From: Propionicimonas sp020161015
GTDB taxonomy: Bacteria > Actinomycetota > Actinomycetes > Propionibacteriales > Propionibacteriaceae
Direction: 5' to 3'
NCBI RefSeq assembly: GCF_964266745.1
Contig: NZ_CAXWGX010000023.1
Span: 434,001-498,000 of the forward strand
Length of the DNA stretch: 64,000 nucleotides
In this document: one piece after another, positions 1 to 8,667 of the stretch
How positions within the stretch are numbered: the first letter of the stretch is position 1
Layout of the letters: each line of letters opens with the position of its first letter
Program-made: the position numbers and the translations under genes
The notes under the pieces: generated by a model
What the model was told of the DNA's origin: nothing
The model's database searches: none
Seen by the model: only the letters and a program-made list of their open reading frames with translations

Positions 1-1
1 G

Positions 2-499
2 GTGGACGGTACGCGCAACTTCGCCCGTGGCCGCGCGGACTTCGCGGTGATGCTGGCCGAGGTGCGCCAAGGGGAGACCGTCCGCGGCTGGATCTGGCAG
101 CCGATCCACTGCCGCATGTACATCGCGGAGCGCGGCGCCGGCGTCACCCGCAACGACGAGCGGCTCGCGCCGCCTCCGCCCAGCCCGCGGGAGGTGCCGC
201 TGGGTGCCAGCTACCTGCCGGTCCCGGGTGAGGAGCAGGCGGAGGTGAAGCTGATCCGCTCCTGGGGATCGTGCGGCATCGACTACCCGAAGCTGGTCGA
301 AGGAGAGCTCGATTTCCTCAGCTACCGCTCGATGTTCCCCTGGGACCATCTCGCGGGCGCTCTCATGGTGACCGAACTGGGCGGACGCATCGCCACCGAC
401 ACCGGTGTCGACTACCACTCCGGCGTGATCGGACGCCGCCTGCTCTCCGCGATGGACCCGCGCCTGTGGCAGGTGTCGAGGGACGCCCTGTTCGGCTAG
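2..499 (+). CDS. inositol monophosphatase family protein (5' truncated)
   Basis: This is the C-terminal 165 residues of a Mg2+-dependent sugar-phosphate phosphatase of the inositol monophosphatase fold. The window edge cuts the gene, and the first codon seen (GTG) is the Val of the family's DPxDGT metal-binding motif, so it is not the start. The second family motif, WDHLAGALMVTELGG, lies near residue 114 and supplies a further metal-binding Asp. The substrate could be myo-inositol 1-phosphate, histidinol phosphate or a related ester, which this fragment cannot settle. The gene ends in TAG and is followed by a long nested inverted repeat. Confidence 0.85.
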   Translation: MDGTRNFARGRADFAVMLAEVRQGETVRGWIWQPIHCRMYIAERGAGVTRNDERLAPPPPSPREVPLGASYLPVPGEEQAEVKLIRSWGSCGIDYPKLVEGELDFLSYRSMFPWDHLAGALMVTELGGRIATDTGVDYHSGVIGRRLLSAMDPRLWQVSRDALFG

Positions 500-567
500 C
501 CCTCTTCGCGGTCCTGATCGGGAGGGTTCGACTTCGGGGATCGCTGTGCCTCCGGGCCGAACGACGG

Positions 568-631
568 TTCGCCACGCGTCGTTCACGACGCTGCGCGAAC
601 TCACGTAGCGTCGTGAAACAGACGTGGCGAA
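568..631. repeat. nested two-step inverted repeat
   Basis: An outer 9-bp pair, TTCGCCACG (568-576) and CGTGGCGAA (623-631), encloses an inner 11-bp pair, TTCACGACGCT (582-592) and AGCGTCGTGAA (607-617). Symmetric 5-nt unpaired stretches separate the steps, and the loop is 14 nt. All 20 pairs are perfect. It sits in the 209-bp gap between the phosphatase and the DUF5302 gene. No T-run follows, so an ordinary terminator is not clear. A cruciform, a binding site for a dimeric protein or a mobile palindromic element are alternatives. Confidence 0.7.
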
Positions 632-708
632 GCGCCGAGCCGCCGCCTGTACTGGCGCGCCCGGCGATGGCAGAGTGTTCGGAGCAGCTTCGCGGAAAGG
701 GAGCCGAC

Positions 709-891
709 ATGGCCGACAAAGATCTCAATGACGACCTCAAGGCACAGATGCGCGAGGCGCTGGAGCGCAAGAAGCAGGGCCACGACGACGTGGTGGCGGG
801 CACCGACCACCACCGCGACAAGGGCCCGGCCGAGCGTGGCCGACAGGGTGGCGGCGGCATGTTCCGCCGCAAGGCCGGCGGGGGCAGCTGA
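709..891 (+). CDS. DUF5302 family small protein
   Basis: A 60-residue hydrophilic protein. The stretch LKAQMREALERKKQG, followed by a His/Gly-rich middle and a C-terminal MFRRKAGG, matches the DUF5302 pattern of small actinobacterial proteins of unknown function. It has no membrane segment and no cysteine. A purine-rich ribosome binding site (AAAGGGAG, 696-703) lies just upstream of the ATG. It stands alone: the phosphatase ends 209 bp upstream and the next gene converges. Function is unknown. Confidence 0.75.
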   Translation: MADKDLNDDLKAQMREALERKKQGHDDVVAGTDHHRDKGPAERGRQGGGGMFRRKAGGGS

Positions 892-940
892 GCGCGGCGG
901 ACGCTCCTCCGTCGCTGCCGGTTGAGCCGGGACCGGGAGG

Positions 941-1780
941 TCAGGCCAGCGGGAGCTGCGGACGGGGGACCTTGCCCTCGGCAGCCAGCTGGGCGTAGGC
1001 CAGGGGCAGCACGGCACGGACGGTGGCCTCGTCGAACGGCCACTCGCCGGCCTCGTACGCCTCGGTGAGCTTCACCCCGCGGCCGACCAGGTACTCCACC
1101 TGCCCGTAGAGGCCGGAGATCTCCGCGCGCTGGGTGAACCCGGCGAGGCGGTCCATCGGCCGGCCGTGCCCGGGCACGATGACCGTGTGCTCCGTGACCA
1201 GGCCGAGGATGCCGTCGACGGCGCTGGGCCACTCCTTGAGGTGGCAGTCCTCGCCGAAGGACGGCGGGCCGGAACTCTCCAGCAGGTCGCCGGCGAAGAT
1301 CACGTCGGCGTCCGGCACGATCACCGCGACGTCGCCGTCGGTGTGCCCGCGTCCGAAGTGGACGACCTCGACCCGCCGTCCGCCGGCATCGAGCACGCGC
1401 GCCAGCGAGAAGGTGTCCGACGGGAGGGCCAGGCTGCCGTGCTCCACCCCGAGCGCGGCCGACGCCTGCCGCGCCTCCGGCCGGTCCAGCCATGCAGGAA
1501 CGGTCTCGTGCGCCCACGTCGGCAGCCCCGCGAAGCCGGCCACGCCGTACAGGTGGTCGTAGTGCCAGTGGGTGACCACGGCGCCGACCACGGGGACGCC
1601 CGTCAGCTCCTCGGCGCGCAGCCGGATCTCCGCGCCCTGCGCCGGCGACGATCCGGTGTCGACGACCAGACAGCCGGACGGGCCGGCGACGACGCCGATG
1701 TTCACCCCCGCGGGTTGGGCGGCGGCGACGAACACGCCGTCGGCCACGGGTACGAAGGTGTCCACCGAGAACTGCATCAC
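941..1780 (-). CDS. MBL-fold metallo-hydrolase
   Basis: A 279-residue metallo-beta-lactamase fold hydrolase. The metal-binding motif THWHYDH (HxHxDH type) follows a DTGSSPAQG loop, and later ligands are in HFGRGHTDGD and PGHGRP. This order is typical of glyoxalase II-like or quinoprotein-relay hydrolases; the substrate is unknown. Two starts are adjacent, GTG at 1780 and ATG at 1777. A -10 hexamer TAGGCT (minus strand, 1787-1792) ends exactly 6 nt before the GTG, which favours 1780 and a leaderless transcript. It is transcribed divergently from hrcA. Confidence 0.85.
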   Translation of the reverse strand: MMQFSVDTFVPVADGVFVAAAQPAGVNIGVVAGPSGCLVVDTGSSPAQGAEIRLRAEELTGVPVVGAVVTHWHYDHLYGVAGFAGLPTWAHETVPAWLDRPEARQASAALGVEHGSLALPSDTFSLARVLDAGGRRVEVVHFGRGHTDGDVAVIVPDADVIFAGDLLESSGPPSFGEDCHLKEWPSAVDGILGLVTEHTVIVPGHGRPMDRLAGFTQRAEISGLYGQVEYLVGRGVKLTEAYEAGEWPFDEATVRAVLPLAYAQLAAEGKVPRPQLPLA

Positions 1781-1830
1781 GGGGCCAGCCTAGGGCGTGC
1801 CGGGCGTGCCCTCGGGCCCCGGCGCTGGGC

Positions 1831-1861
1831 TAGACTGGCACTCCACCACCCAGAGTGCCAA
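1831..1861 (+). promoter_or_regulatory. hrcA -10 element and CIRCE operator
   Basis: The inverted repeat CTGGCACTC (1835-1843), 9-nt spacer, GAGTGCCAA (1853-1861) matches the HrcA operator CIRCE (TTAGCACTC-N9-GAGTGCTAA) in arm length and spacer. A -10 hexamer TAGACT (1831-1836) overlaps the left arm, so bound HrcA would block polymerase. It lies 21 bp upstream of the hrcA start. The arms are slightly degenerate compared with the hsp20 copy at 23314. Confidence 0.9.
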
Positions 1862-1881
1862 TCGCTGAGGGGAGGCCTGCC

Positions 1882-2898
1882 GTGCTCGACGACCGCAAGC
1901 TCACCATCCTGCGGGCGATCGTCACCGATTACGTGTCGATGCGCGAACCGGTGGGTTCGCGCGCCCTCGTGGAGCGCTACCACCTCGACGTGTCCCCGGC
2001 GACCGTGCGCAACGACATGGCGGTGCTGGAGGAGGAGGGCTACATCATGCAGCCCCACACCAGCGCCGGCCGCATCCCCACCGACAAGGGCTACCGCCTG
2101 TTCGTCGACCGGCTCGGGGCGGTGAAGCCGCTGTCGTCGGCGGAGCGGCGCGCGATCGAGACCTTCATGGCCGGCGCGGTGGACGTCGACGACGTCGTGC
2201 GCCGGACGGTGCGGCTGCTCGCCCAGATCACCCAGCAGGTGGCCATCGTCCAGTACCCGGTGCTGTCCCGGGCGACGCTGCGGCACCTCGAGATCGTGAG
2301 CCTGACCCCCGAGCGAGGACTGCTGATCCTCGTGAACTCCGCCGGCAAGGTCGACCAGCACCCGGTCGACCTCGGCGGGGCGTCGCCGGACGACATCGCC
2401 GACCTGCGCGGACGCCTGGTGGCCGCCCTCGTCGGCCTCGGCCCGAGCCAGGCCGCAGAACGGGCCGCCACGCTGGCCGAGGAGCTGCCCGATGGGTTGC
2501 GTCCGCTCGGGGCTGTGGTCATCGCCGCCCTCGTCGAGGTGGCCAGCGCCGACCCGTCCACCCGCGTCGTGGTGGGCGGAGTCCCGAACCTCACCCGCTT
2601 CTCCGACCAGTACGAGACCACCGTCCGCCCGGTCCTCGAGGCGCTCGAGGAACAGGTCGTGCTGCTCCGGTTGTTGGGGGAGGTGGCCGGCGCCGGCGAC
2701 GTGCTCGTCCGGATCGGCCACGAGAACCCGTACGAGCCGTTGCACGCCACCTCCGTGGTCGCCAGCGGCTACGGCACCAGCAGCGATATCTGGGCGAACC
2801 TCGGGGTGGTCGGCCCCACCCGGATGGACTACCCCTCGACCATGGCCGCGGTGCGGGCGGTGGCCCGCTACGTCGGCCGGTTCCTAGCCGAAGGATGA
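1882..2898 (+). CDS. hrcA: heat-inducible transcription repressor HrcA
   Basis: HrcA is the winged-helix repressor that binds CIRCE operators and depends on GroEL for activity. The protein has 338 residues, the normal length. The N-terminal DNA-binding domain begins LDDRKLTILRAIVTDYVSMREPVGSR and contains the family segment SPATVRNDMAVLEEEGYI. The GAF-like core follows, with VGGVPNLTRF near residue 230. The GTG at 1882 is preferred because GAGGGGAGG lies at 1867-1875; it leaves the CIRCE outside the gene. dnaJ follows after 3 bp, so the two are an autoregulated operon. Confidence 0.95.
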   Translation: MLDDRKLTILRAIVTDYVSMREPVGSRALVERYHLDVSPATVRNDMAVLEEEGYIMQPHTSAGRIPTDKGYRLFVDRLGAVKPLSSAERRAIETFMAGAVDVDDVVRRTVRLLAQITQQVAIVQYPVLSRATLRHLEIVSLTPERGLLILVNSAGKVDQHPVDLGGASPDDIADLRGRLVAALVGLGPSQAAERAATLAEELPDGLRPLGAVVIAALVEVASADPSTRVVVGGVPNLTRFSDQYETTVRPVLEALEEQVVLLRLLGEVAGAGDVLVRIGHENPYEPLHATSVVASGYGTSSDIWANLGVVGPTRMDYPSTMAAVRAVARYVGRFLAEG

Positions 2899-2901
2899 TG
2901 C

Positions 2902-4062
2902 GTGAGCGCTGACTACTACGAGACCCTCGGTGTGCCCAGGGACGCGACCCCCGAGCAGATCAAGAAGGCCTACCGGCGGCTCGCCATGAAGTACCACCCC
3001 GACGTGGCCGACACCGCGGACGCCGCGGAGAAGTTCAAGGAGATCGGCGAGGCCTACGAGGTCCTCCACGACCCCAACAAGCGTTCGATGTACGACCGCG
3101 GCGGCGACCCGATGGGCGGCGGGTTCGCCGGTGGACCCGGCTTCGGCTTCCCCGGTGGCGGGTTCGACTTCACCAACCTGGTGGACGCGATGTTCGGCAC
3201 CCAGTCCAGCCGGGGGCCGCGCTCCCGCGTGCGCCGTGGCCAGGACGCCCTCGTCCGCCTCACCCTCACCCTCGCCGAGGCGGCGTTCGGCATCACCAAG
3301 CCGCTGCGCGTCGACACCGCCGTGGTCTGCCCGCGGTGCAACGGCAACGGTTCCGAGGGCGGCGCGGAGCCGGTGACGTGCGGCACGTGCCACGGCTCGG
3401 GCGACGTCACGCAGGTGCAGCGGTCGTTCCTCGGTGAGATCCGCACGAGCCAGCCGTGCCCGAGCTGCCGGGGCTACGGCACGGTCATCACCAACCCGTG
3501 CGGCGAGTGCTCGGGCGAGGGCCGGGTGCGCAGCAACCGCACGATCAACGTCAAGATCCCCGCGGGCGTCGCCTCCGGCAACCGCGTGCACCTGGTCTCC
3601 CAGGGCGAGGTCGGCCCGGGCGGCGGTCCGGCCGGCGACCTCTACGTCGAGCTGACGATCGCCCCGCACGAGGTGTTCACCCGCAACGGCGACGACCTCG
3701 AGGTCGTGGTGAAGGTGCCGATGACCGCCGCGGCTCTGGGCACGCAGGTGACGCTGGACACTCTGGAGGCCGAGCGTGACGACCTGGACGCCGAGCTGTC
3801 CACGGTGGCCGTCGACATCCCGGCGGGCACCCAGTCGGGCACCCGGATCTCGATCGCCGGACGGGGCGTCCCGCGGCTGCGCCGCGACGGGCGCGGCGAG
3901 CTGGGCGTGACGCTGCTCGTGCAGACCCCGACGAAGCTGGACGACGAGCAGCGGGAGCTGCTGCGGCAGTTCGCCGCTCTCCGTGACGAGAGCCGGCCCG
4001 AGGTCTCGGCCGATCGGCACGGCAAGGGCGTGTTCGGCTGGCTCAAGGAGACCTTCTCGTGA
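2902..4062 (+). CDS. dnaJ: chaperone DnaJ
   Basis: A 386-residue Hsp40 that stimulates DnaK ATPase and delivers unfolded clients. Order: J domain (residues 1-70) with the catalytic HPD in MKYHPDV; Gly/Phe-rich linker (about 75-95); zinc domain with four CxxCxGxG repeats (CPRCNGNG, CGTCHGSG, CPSCRGYG, CGECSGEG); then the C-terminal substrate domains. It is the hrcA-linked copy, usually called DnaJ2 in actinobacteria. It starts with GTG 3 bp after hrcA, and its stop overlaps the rsmE start (GTGA). Confidence 0.96.
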   Translation: MSADYYETLGVPRDATPEQIKKAYRRLAMKYHPDVADTADAAEKFKEIGEAYEVLHDPNKRSMYDRGGDPMGGGFAGGPGFGFPGGGFDFTNLVDAMFGTQSSRGPRSRVRRGQDALVRLTLTLAEAAFGITKPLRVDTAVVCPRCNGNGSEGGAEPVTCGTCHGSGDVTQVQRSFLGEIRTSQPCPSCRGYGTVITNPCGECSGEGRVRSNRTINVKIPAGVASGNRVHLVSQGEVGPGGGPAGDLYVELTIAPHEVFTRNGDDLEVVVKVPMTAAALGTQVTLDTLEAERDDLDAELSTVAVDIPAGTQSGTRISIAGRGVPRLRRDGRGELGVTLLVQTPTKLDDEQRELLRQFAALRDESRPEVSADRHGKGVFGWLKETFS

Positions 4063-4796
4063 CCGAGCCGCTGTTCCTCGCCGCGCTCGACGCCCCGGCC
4101 GTCGGGCAGGTCGTCGAGCTCACCGGGGAGGAGGGACGGCACGCGTCCGCCGTCCGCCGCCTCCGCGTGGGCGAGGTCATCCTGATCAGTGACGGCAACG
4201 GCACCGCCGTGCGTGGCCCGGTCGCCGGCGCGGACAAGAGCGGCCTGTCGATGACGGTCGAGGAAGTGCTGCACGAGCCGGAGCGTCCCGTCCGGTACGT
4301 CGCCGTGCAGGCGCTCCCGAAGGGCGACCGCGCCGAGCAGGCGGTCGAGATGCTCACCGAACTCGGCGTCGACGAGATCGTGCCCTGGCAGGCCGAGCGC
4401 TCGGTGGTGCGCTGGGCGCCGGACCGGGTCGAACGGGGGCTCACGCGCTGGCGCGCCACCGCACGGGAGGCGTCCAAGCAGTGCCGGCGCTTCCGGGTGC
4501 CCACGGTGTCCACGCCCATGACCACGGCAGAGCTCGCCCTGCGCATCGCGCAGACCGACCTGACGGTCGTGCTGCACGAGACCGCCCGGACGAGGCTGGG
4601 TGCGATCACCCTGCCTCCGATCGGGGAGATCATGTTCATCGTCGGGCCGGAGGGCGGACTCAGCGACGCCGAGGTGGCGGCCTTCACCGCGGCGGGGGGA
4701 CGGACCGCGCTGATCGCCGACGCGGTGCTGCGCACGTCCACCGCGGGTGTCGTCGCCCTCGCCCAGCTCCAGGCCCTGGCCGTCCGTGACCGCTGA
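4059..4796 (+). CDS. rsmE: 16S rRNA (uracil(1498)-N(3))-methyltransferase RsmE
   Basis: A SAM-dependent SPOUT-class enzyme that methylates N3 of U1498 in 16S rRNA. At 245 residues it has the usual length. The N-terminal PUA-like domain contains HASAVRRLRVGE. The C-terminal knot carries the SAM-binding signatures FIVGPEGGLSDAEVAAF and VLRTSTAGVVAL. The GTG start overlaps the dnaJ stop by 4 bp, and hrcA-dnaJ-rsmE is a common actinobacterial order. Its 3' end overlaps the likely tgt start by 11 bp. Confidence 0.95.
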   Translation: MTEPLFLAALDAPAVGQVVELTGEEGRHASAVRRLRVGEVILISDGNGTAVRGPVAGADKSGLSMTVEEVLHEPERPVRYVAVQALPKGDRAEQAVEMLTELGVDEIVPWQAERSVVRWAPDRVERGLTRWRATAREASKQCRRFRVPTVSTPMTTAELALRIAQTDLTVVLHETARTRLGAITLPPIGEIMFIVGPEGGLSDAEVAAFTAAGGRTALIADAVLRTSTAGVVALAQLQALAVRDR

Positions 4797-6066
4797 GAGC
4801 GGCCCCGACGCCGCGTCCGGCGACCGGTCGCCCGCGCACGAGGGCTTCTCGTTCACCCCGGGCACGTTCCTGCCCGACGGCCTGGGTCGCACCGGCGTCA
4901 TCCACACGCCCCACGGCGACATCCGGACGCCGGCGTTCATCGCGGTGGGCACCAAGGCCACCGTCAAGGCGGTCCTCCCCGAGAGCGTGGCGGGCGTCGG
5001 CGCCCAGGCCGTGCTCGCGAACGCCTACCACCTGTTCCTCCAGCCGGGCCCCGACATCGTGGACGAGGCCGGCGGGCTCGGCGCGTTCATGAACTGGCCG
5101 GGACCCACGTTCACCGACTCCGGCGGCTTCCAGGTGATGAGCCTCGGCGTGGGGTTCAAGAAGGTCCTGGCGATGGACGCCACCGGCCTCGCCGACGACG
5201 ACGTGATCGCCGAGGGGAAGAACCGCCTCGCCCACGTCGACGACGACGGGGTGACGTTCACCTCGCACCTCAACGGCGACCGGCACCGGTTCACGCCGGA
5301 GGTGTCGATGGGCATCCAGCACCAGCTGGGCGCCGACGTCATGTTCGCGTTCGACGAGTGCACGACGCTGCTGAACACCCGCGGCTACCAGGAGCGCTCG
5401 CTCGCCCGTACCCAGGAGTGGGCGGTCCGCTGCCTCGCCGAGCACGGCCGGCTCACGGCAGAGCGTGCCCACAAGCCCTACCAGGCGCTGTTCGGCGTGG
5501 TGCAGGGCGCCCAGTACGAGGACCTGCGACGGCAGGCGGCCCGCGACCTGGCCGGGCTCGAGGTGGACGGCCACCGCTTCGACGGGTACGGGATCGGCGG
5601 CGCGCTGGAGAAGGAGAACCTCGGCACGATCGTCGGCTGGGTGTCCTCCGAGCTGCCGGTCGACCGTCCGCGCCACCTGCTGGGCATCTCCGAGCCGGAC
5701 GACTTCTTCGCCGCGATCGAGGCCGGTGCCGACACCTTCGACTGCGTGATGCCGTCGCGGGTGGGACGCAACGCGGCCATCTACACCCTCGACGGGCGCT
5801 TCAACGTGAACACCGCGGCCAGCCGCCGCGACTTCCGTCCGCTCGACCCCGACTGCGACTGCTACACCTGCGCCCACTACACGCGGGCCTACCTGCACCA
5901 CCTGTTCAAGGCCAAGGAGATGCTGGCCGCCACCCTCGCGACGATCCACAACGAGCGGTTCACGGTCCGCCTGGTCGACGACATCCGCGCGAGCATCGAA
6001 CAGGGTCGGTTCGAGGAGTTCCGCACCCAGTTCCTGGGGCGCTTCTACGCCCGCACGCGCGGCTGA
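4786..6066 (+). CDS. tgt: tRNA-guanine(34) transglycosylase (Tgt)
   Basis: Tgt exchanges guanine 34 in GUN-anticodon tRNAs for preQ1, the first tRNA-level step of queuosine formation. Motifs: TDSGGFQV with the catalytic Asp region, VVQGAQYEDLRRQ, GGALEKEN, VMPSRVGRN, and the zinc site CDCYTCAHYTRAYLHHLF near the C-terminus. I chose GTG 4786, overlapping rsmE by 11 bp; GTG 4747 would add 13 residues deep inside rsmE. From 4786 the protein has 426 residues, longer than the E. coli enzyme because of an N-terminal extension. A queuosine precursor transporter lies 1.7 kb away. Confidence 0.93.
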   Translation: MTAESGPDAASGDRSPAHEGFSFTPGTFLPDGLGRTGVIHTPHGDIRTPAFIAVGTKATVKAVLPESVAGVGAQAVLANAYHLFLQPGPDIVDEAGGLGAFMNWPGPTFTDSGGFQVMSLGVGFKKVLAMDATGLADDDVIAEGKNRLAHVDDDGVTFTSHLNGDRHRFTPEVSMGIQHQLGADVMFAFDECTTLLNTRGYQERSLARTQEWAVRCLAEHGRLTAERAHKPYQALFGVVQGAQYEDLRRQAARDLAGLEVDGHRFDGYGIGGALEKENLGTIVGWVSSELPVDRPRHLLGISEPDDFFAAIEAGADTFDCVMPSRVGRNAAIYTLDGRFNVNTAASRRDFRPLDPDCDCYTCAHYTRAYLHHLFKAKEMLAATLATIHNERFTVRLVDDIRASIEQGRFEEFRTQFLGRFYARTRG

Positions 6067-6150
6067 CTGTCGCCCGCGAGGGGACAGGTCGCGCCCGTGC
6101 CCGCGCCGATAGCCTGAGCCGGTCCGCCCACCCGCCCGGGAGCTGCCCTG

Positions 6151-7794
6151 ATGACCTGTCCGACCTGCCACCTGGAGGTGGCCGCCGGCGACGACGAGTG
6201 CCCGCGCTGCGGCACCCTGCTCGCGTCCTGGACCGGTGCGCAGCAGGAGGAGAGCCCGTGGTCGCGTCCGTCCTCCGACGAGCCGACGCTCGCGTTCGCG
6301 AGCCCCGCGGAGTACGCCGCGACCCACCCGGCGCCGCCGGGAGCGCCCGCGCCGGGCTTCGCCGCAGCCGGGCCGCCGCCACCGGCCTGGGCCCTGCCCC
6401 AGCAGCCCGTGCGGAAGCGCCGCCTCGCGCTGCCCGTCCTCGTGCTCGCCCTCGCGCTGCTGGTCACCGGCGGCGGTGTCGCCGCCGCGGGCTACTACCT
6501 CGGCTGGTTCGGCGGCGGGCGCGGCCCGGCGGCGCTGGTGCCGGGCACGGCGGTGAGCTACCTCCAGGTGGACCTCGACCCGTCGCTGGTGCAGAAGGCC
6601 TCGGCCTGGCAGTTCCTGCGCGACCTCCCCCAGGTGAAGGAGGCCGTGGCCTCCGGCCGGCCGGACCCGAAGGCCATCGCCTGGAAGCTGCTCGCCGTGC
6701 CGGGCACTCCGCTGGAGGACGTGGACTACGCCCGCGACGTGCAGCCGTGGCTGGGCGACCGCTTCGCCGTCGCGGCCGTGCCGCGGCAGGCCGGCGGGGC
6801 CGGCGGGCTGTTCGCCGTCCAGGTCAGGGACGAGGCGAAGGCCGCCGCGGCACTGCGTGACTGGGCGGGACGCACCGGGCAGGCGTGGGACGTCACCATC
6901 CGCGACGGCTATGCGCTGCTCACCGAGCCCGCAGACACCCGTGCGTTCCTCGGCCAGCTGGACGCCGGACCGCTGTCGTCGAACGCCACCTTCACGGCCG
7001 ACCTCGCCACCCTCGGCGACCCCGGGGTGGCGGCGGGCTGGATCGACCTCGCCGCGGCGGCGAGGCTCGCCGAGGACGCCCCGGCGGGCCCGGTGCAGGG
7101 ACGGGCGGTCGTCTCGCTGGCCTTCACCGCAGACACCATGACCTTCGGCGGCCGGCTGATCGGGCTGGGGGACACCGGGCTCACCGGTGCGGCCGACCTG
7201 GGTGCGCTGCCGGCCTCCACGTGGGCCGCGCTCGGCTTCGCCGATGGCGGGAGCGCGGTCGAGAAGCTCTTCCCGACCATGGAGGCCTACCTGCGCGACT
7301 GGCTCACCGGCGCCGGCCTCGACGAGGCGGACCTCGCCGCGCTGCTGGGCCGCTCGTTCAGCGTCGGCCTGTCGTCCTCCGACACCGCGGCGGAGGGCGG
7401 GATGCCCGATGTCGGACTCCGGATCGAGACCGACGACGTTGCCCGCGCCCGGGCAGCCCTGGAGGAGCTGGTCGGACCCCCGGAGGGCGGCCTGCCCGTG
7501 ACGTCGAGGGTCGAGGGCGATGTGCTGTTCGCCGCCACGTCCGCGCCCTACCTGGGCGAGCTCGCGTCCCCGCCGGCGACACTCGGCACGGACCCCGCGT
7601 TCGTCAAGGCACTGCCCGACCACGCCAGGGCGTCGTTCTCGCTCTTCGTGAATCCGGTGCCGGTGCTGCGGCTCACCGGCTGGTCCGGCGGGGAGAACGC
7701 CGAGTTCGTCGGCGCCCTGCGCGGCATCGGGGGCGAGTACGTCGCGGAGGGACCGGGATCGGGCTCGTGGGCGTTCCGGGTCGTCCGCGACTGA
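6151..7794 (+). CDS. zinc-ribbon, single-TM protein with DUF3352-like domain
   Basis: 547 residues. An N-terminal zinc ribbon (Cys3, Cys6, Cys17, Cys20) is followed by a Pro/Ala-rich linker, one membrane helix (about residues 91-117) after RKRR, and a large C-terminal region that should be outside the membrane. The start of that region (GTAVSYLQVDLDPSLVQKAS) and its repeated reference to a residual ability to compute pairwise halves resemble DUF3352 proteins of unknown role. No catalytic motif was recognised. It lies downstream of tgt, separated by 84 bp with a possible -10 TAGCCT near 6112, so it is probably transcribed separately. Confidence 0.65.
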   Translation: MTCPTCHLEVAAGDDECPRCGTLLASWTGAQQEESPWSRPSSDEPTLAFASPAEYAATHPAPPGAPAPGFAAAGPPPPAWALPQQPVRKRRLALPVLVLALALLVTGGGVAAAGYYLGWFGGGRGPAALVPGTAVSYLQVDLDPSLVQKASAWQFLRDLPQVKEAVASGRPDPKAIAWKLLAVPGTPLEDVDYARDVQPWLGDRFAVAAVPRQAGGAGGLFAVQVRDEAKAAAALRDWAGRTGQAWDVTIRDGYALLTEPADTRAFLGQLDAGPLSSNATFTADLATLGDPGVAAGWIDLAAAARLAEDAPAGPVQGRAVVSLAFTADTMTFGGRLIGLGDTGLTGAADLGALPASTWAALGFADGGSAVEKLFPTMEAYLRDWLTGAGLDEADLAALLGRSFSVGLSSSDTAAEGGMPDVGLRIETDDVARARAALEELVGPPEGGLPVTSRVEGDVLFAATSAPYLGELASPPATLGTDPAFVKALPDHARASFSLFVNPVPVLRLTGWSGGENAEFVGALRGIGGEYVAEGPGSGSWAFRVVRD

Positions 7795-7800
7795 CGCCGC

Positions 7801-8511
7801 TCAGGCCCCCTCGGGCTCCCGGCGCCTCACCGCGGCGATGACCCGGTAGGTCACCGGGAGGAACAGCACCTCCACGCCGACCTTGTACAGCCAGCCGACG
7901 GCGGTGTAGTTGAGCAGTGCCGGCCAGGGGATCGACTCCCCGCCCAGCGGGTTGCCGAGCGGGCCGAACGCGATCAGGCAGAACACCAGCGTGTCGGCGA
8001 GCTCGCCGACCAGGGTGGAGGTGATCAGCCGCACCCACAACCGGCCGGCGCCCCAGCGCTGCTTGATACGGACCAGCACCAGGGCGTTGAGCAGTTGGCC
8101 GGCCAGGTAGCCCAGCAGGCTCGCCACCACGATCCGGGGCACGAACCCCAGGACGGCGTGCCACGCGTCCTGGTTGGGCCAGTCGGCGGCCGGCGGCGCG
8201 GCGTCCACCACGAGGAAGGTGAGCGACATGAGCGCGGCCAGCACGAAGCCGGTGAGGATCGCCCGGTTGGCCCGGCGCAGCCCGTACACCTCGGCCAGGA
8301 CGTCGCCGAGGATGTAGGTGAGCGGGAACAGGATCGCGCCGCCGTCGGTGATGATCGGCAGCAGCTGCACGCCCCCGACGTCCACCCGCGGCCCGAAGGC
8401 GATCAGCTTGGTCGCGCCGATGTTCGAGATCAGCAGCAGGCCGACGAAGGCGGCCATGACCAGGTCGTAGTTGCCCCTCCGGGACGGGACGGGGGAGCTC
8501 TGTGCGGACAC
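7801..8511 (-). CDS. yhhQ: queuosine precursor transporter (YhhQ/VUT family)
   Basis: An integral membrane protein of the VUT (DUF165) family, whose E. coli member imports queuosine precursors. Family features visible are AFVGLLLISNIGATKLIAFG in the first helix, TDGGAILFPLTYILGDVLAEVYG, and a C-terminal DTLVFCLIAFGPLGN, with about six hydrophobic segments. I prefer GTG 8511 (236 residues) because it puts the start just before the first helix; an ATG at 8583 would add 24 polar residues. It converges on the DUF3352-like gene and is near tgt, which fits preQ1 or queuine salvage. Confidence 0.85.
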   Translation of the reverse strand: MSAQSSPVPSRRGNYDLVMAAFVGLLLISNIGATKLIAFGPRVDVGGVQLLPIITDGGAILFPLTYILGDVLAEVYGLRRANRAILTGFVLAALMSLTFLVVDAAPPAADWPNQDAWHAVLGFVPRIVVASLLGYLAGQLLNALVLVRIKQRWGAGRLWVRLITSTLVGELADTLVFCLIAFGPLGNPLGGESIPWPALLNYTAVGWLYKVGVEVLFLPVTYRVIAAVRRREPEGA

Positions 8512-8667
8512 GAGAGGGCATCCTATTGCGGAGGAGGGCCTAGTCGGTAGGCGTTTGGTTGCGATGGACGAAGACCCGGACATCCGTGCACAGCCCCGGG
8601 AGATGTTCGCGGTGGTCTTGGGGGAGTTGCCTGCCCGCCGCGAGACCGGTCGTGGCAGTCTTGGGCT

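Noticed and set aside
4684..7623. A 979-codon open frame on the minus strand across tgt and the DUF3352-like gene
   Set aside because: It is a GC-driven antisense frame. tgt is certain on the other strand, and the minus-strand product shows no fold or motif.
8512..8583. Longer N-terminus of the queuosine precursor transporter from ATG 8583
   Set aside because: The added 24 residues are polar and not typical of the family; GTG 8511 starts shortly before the first membrane helix.
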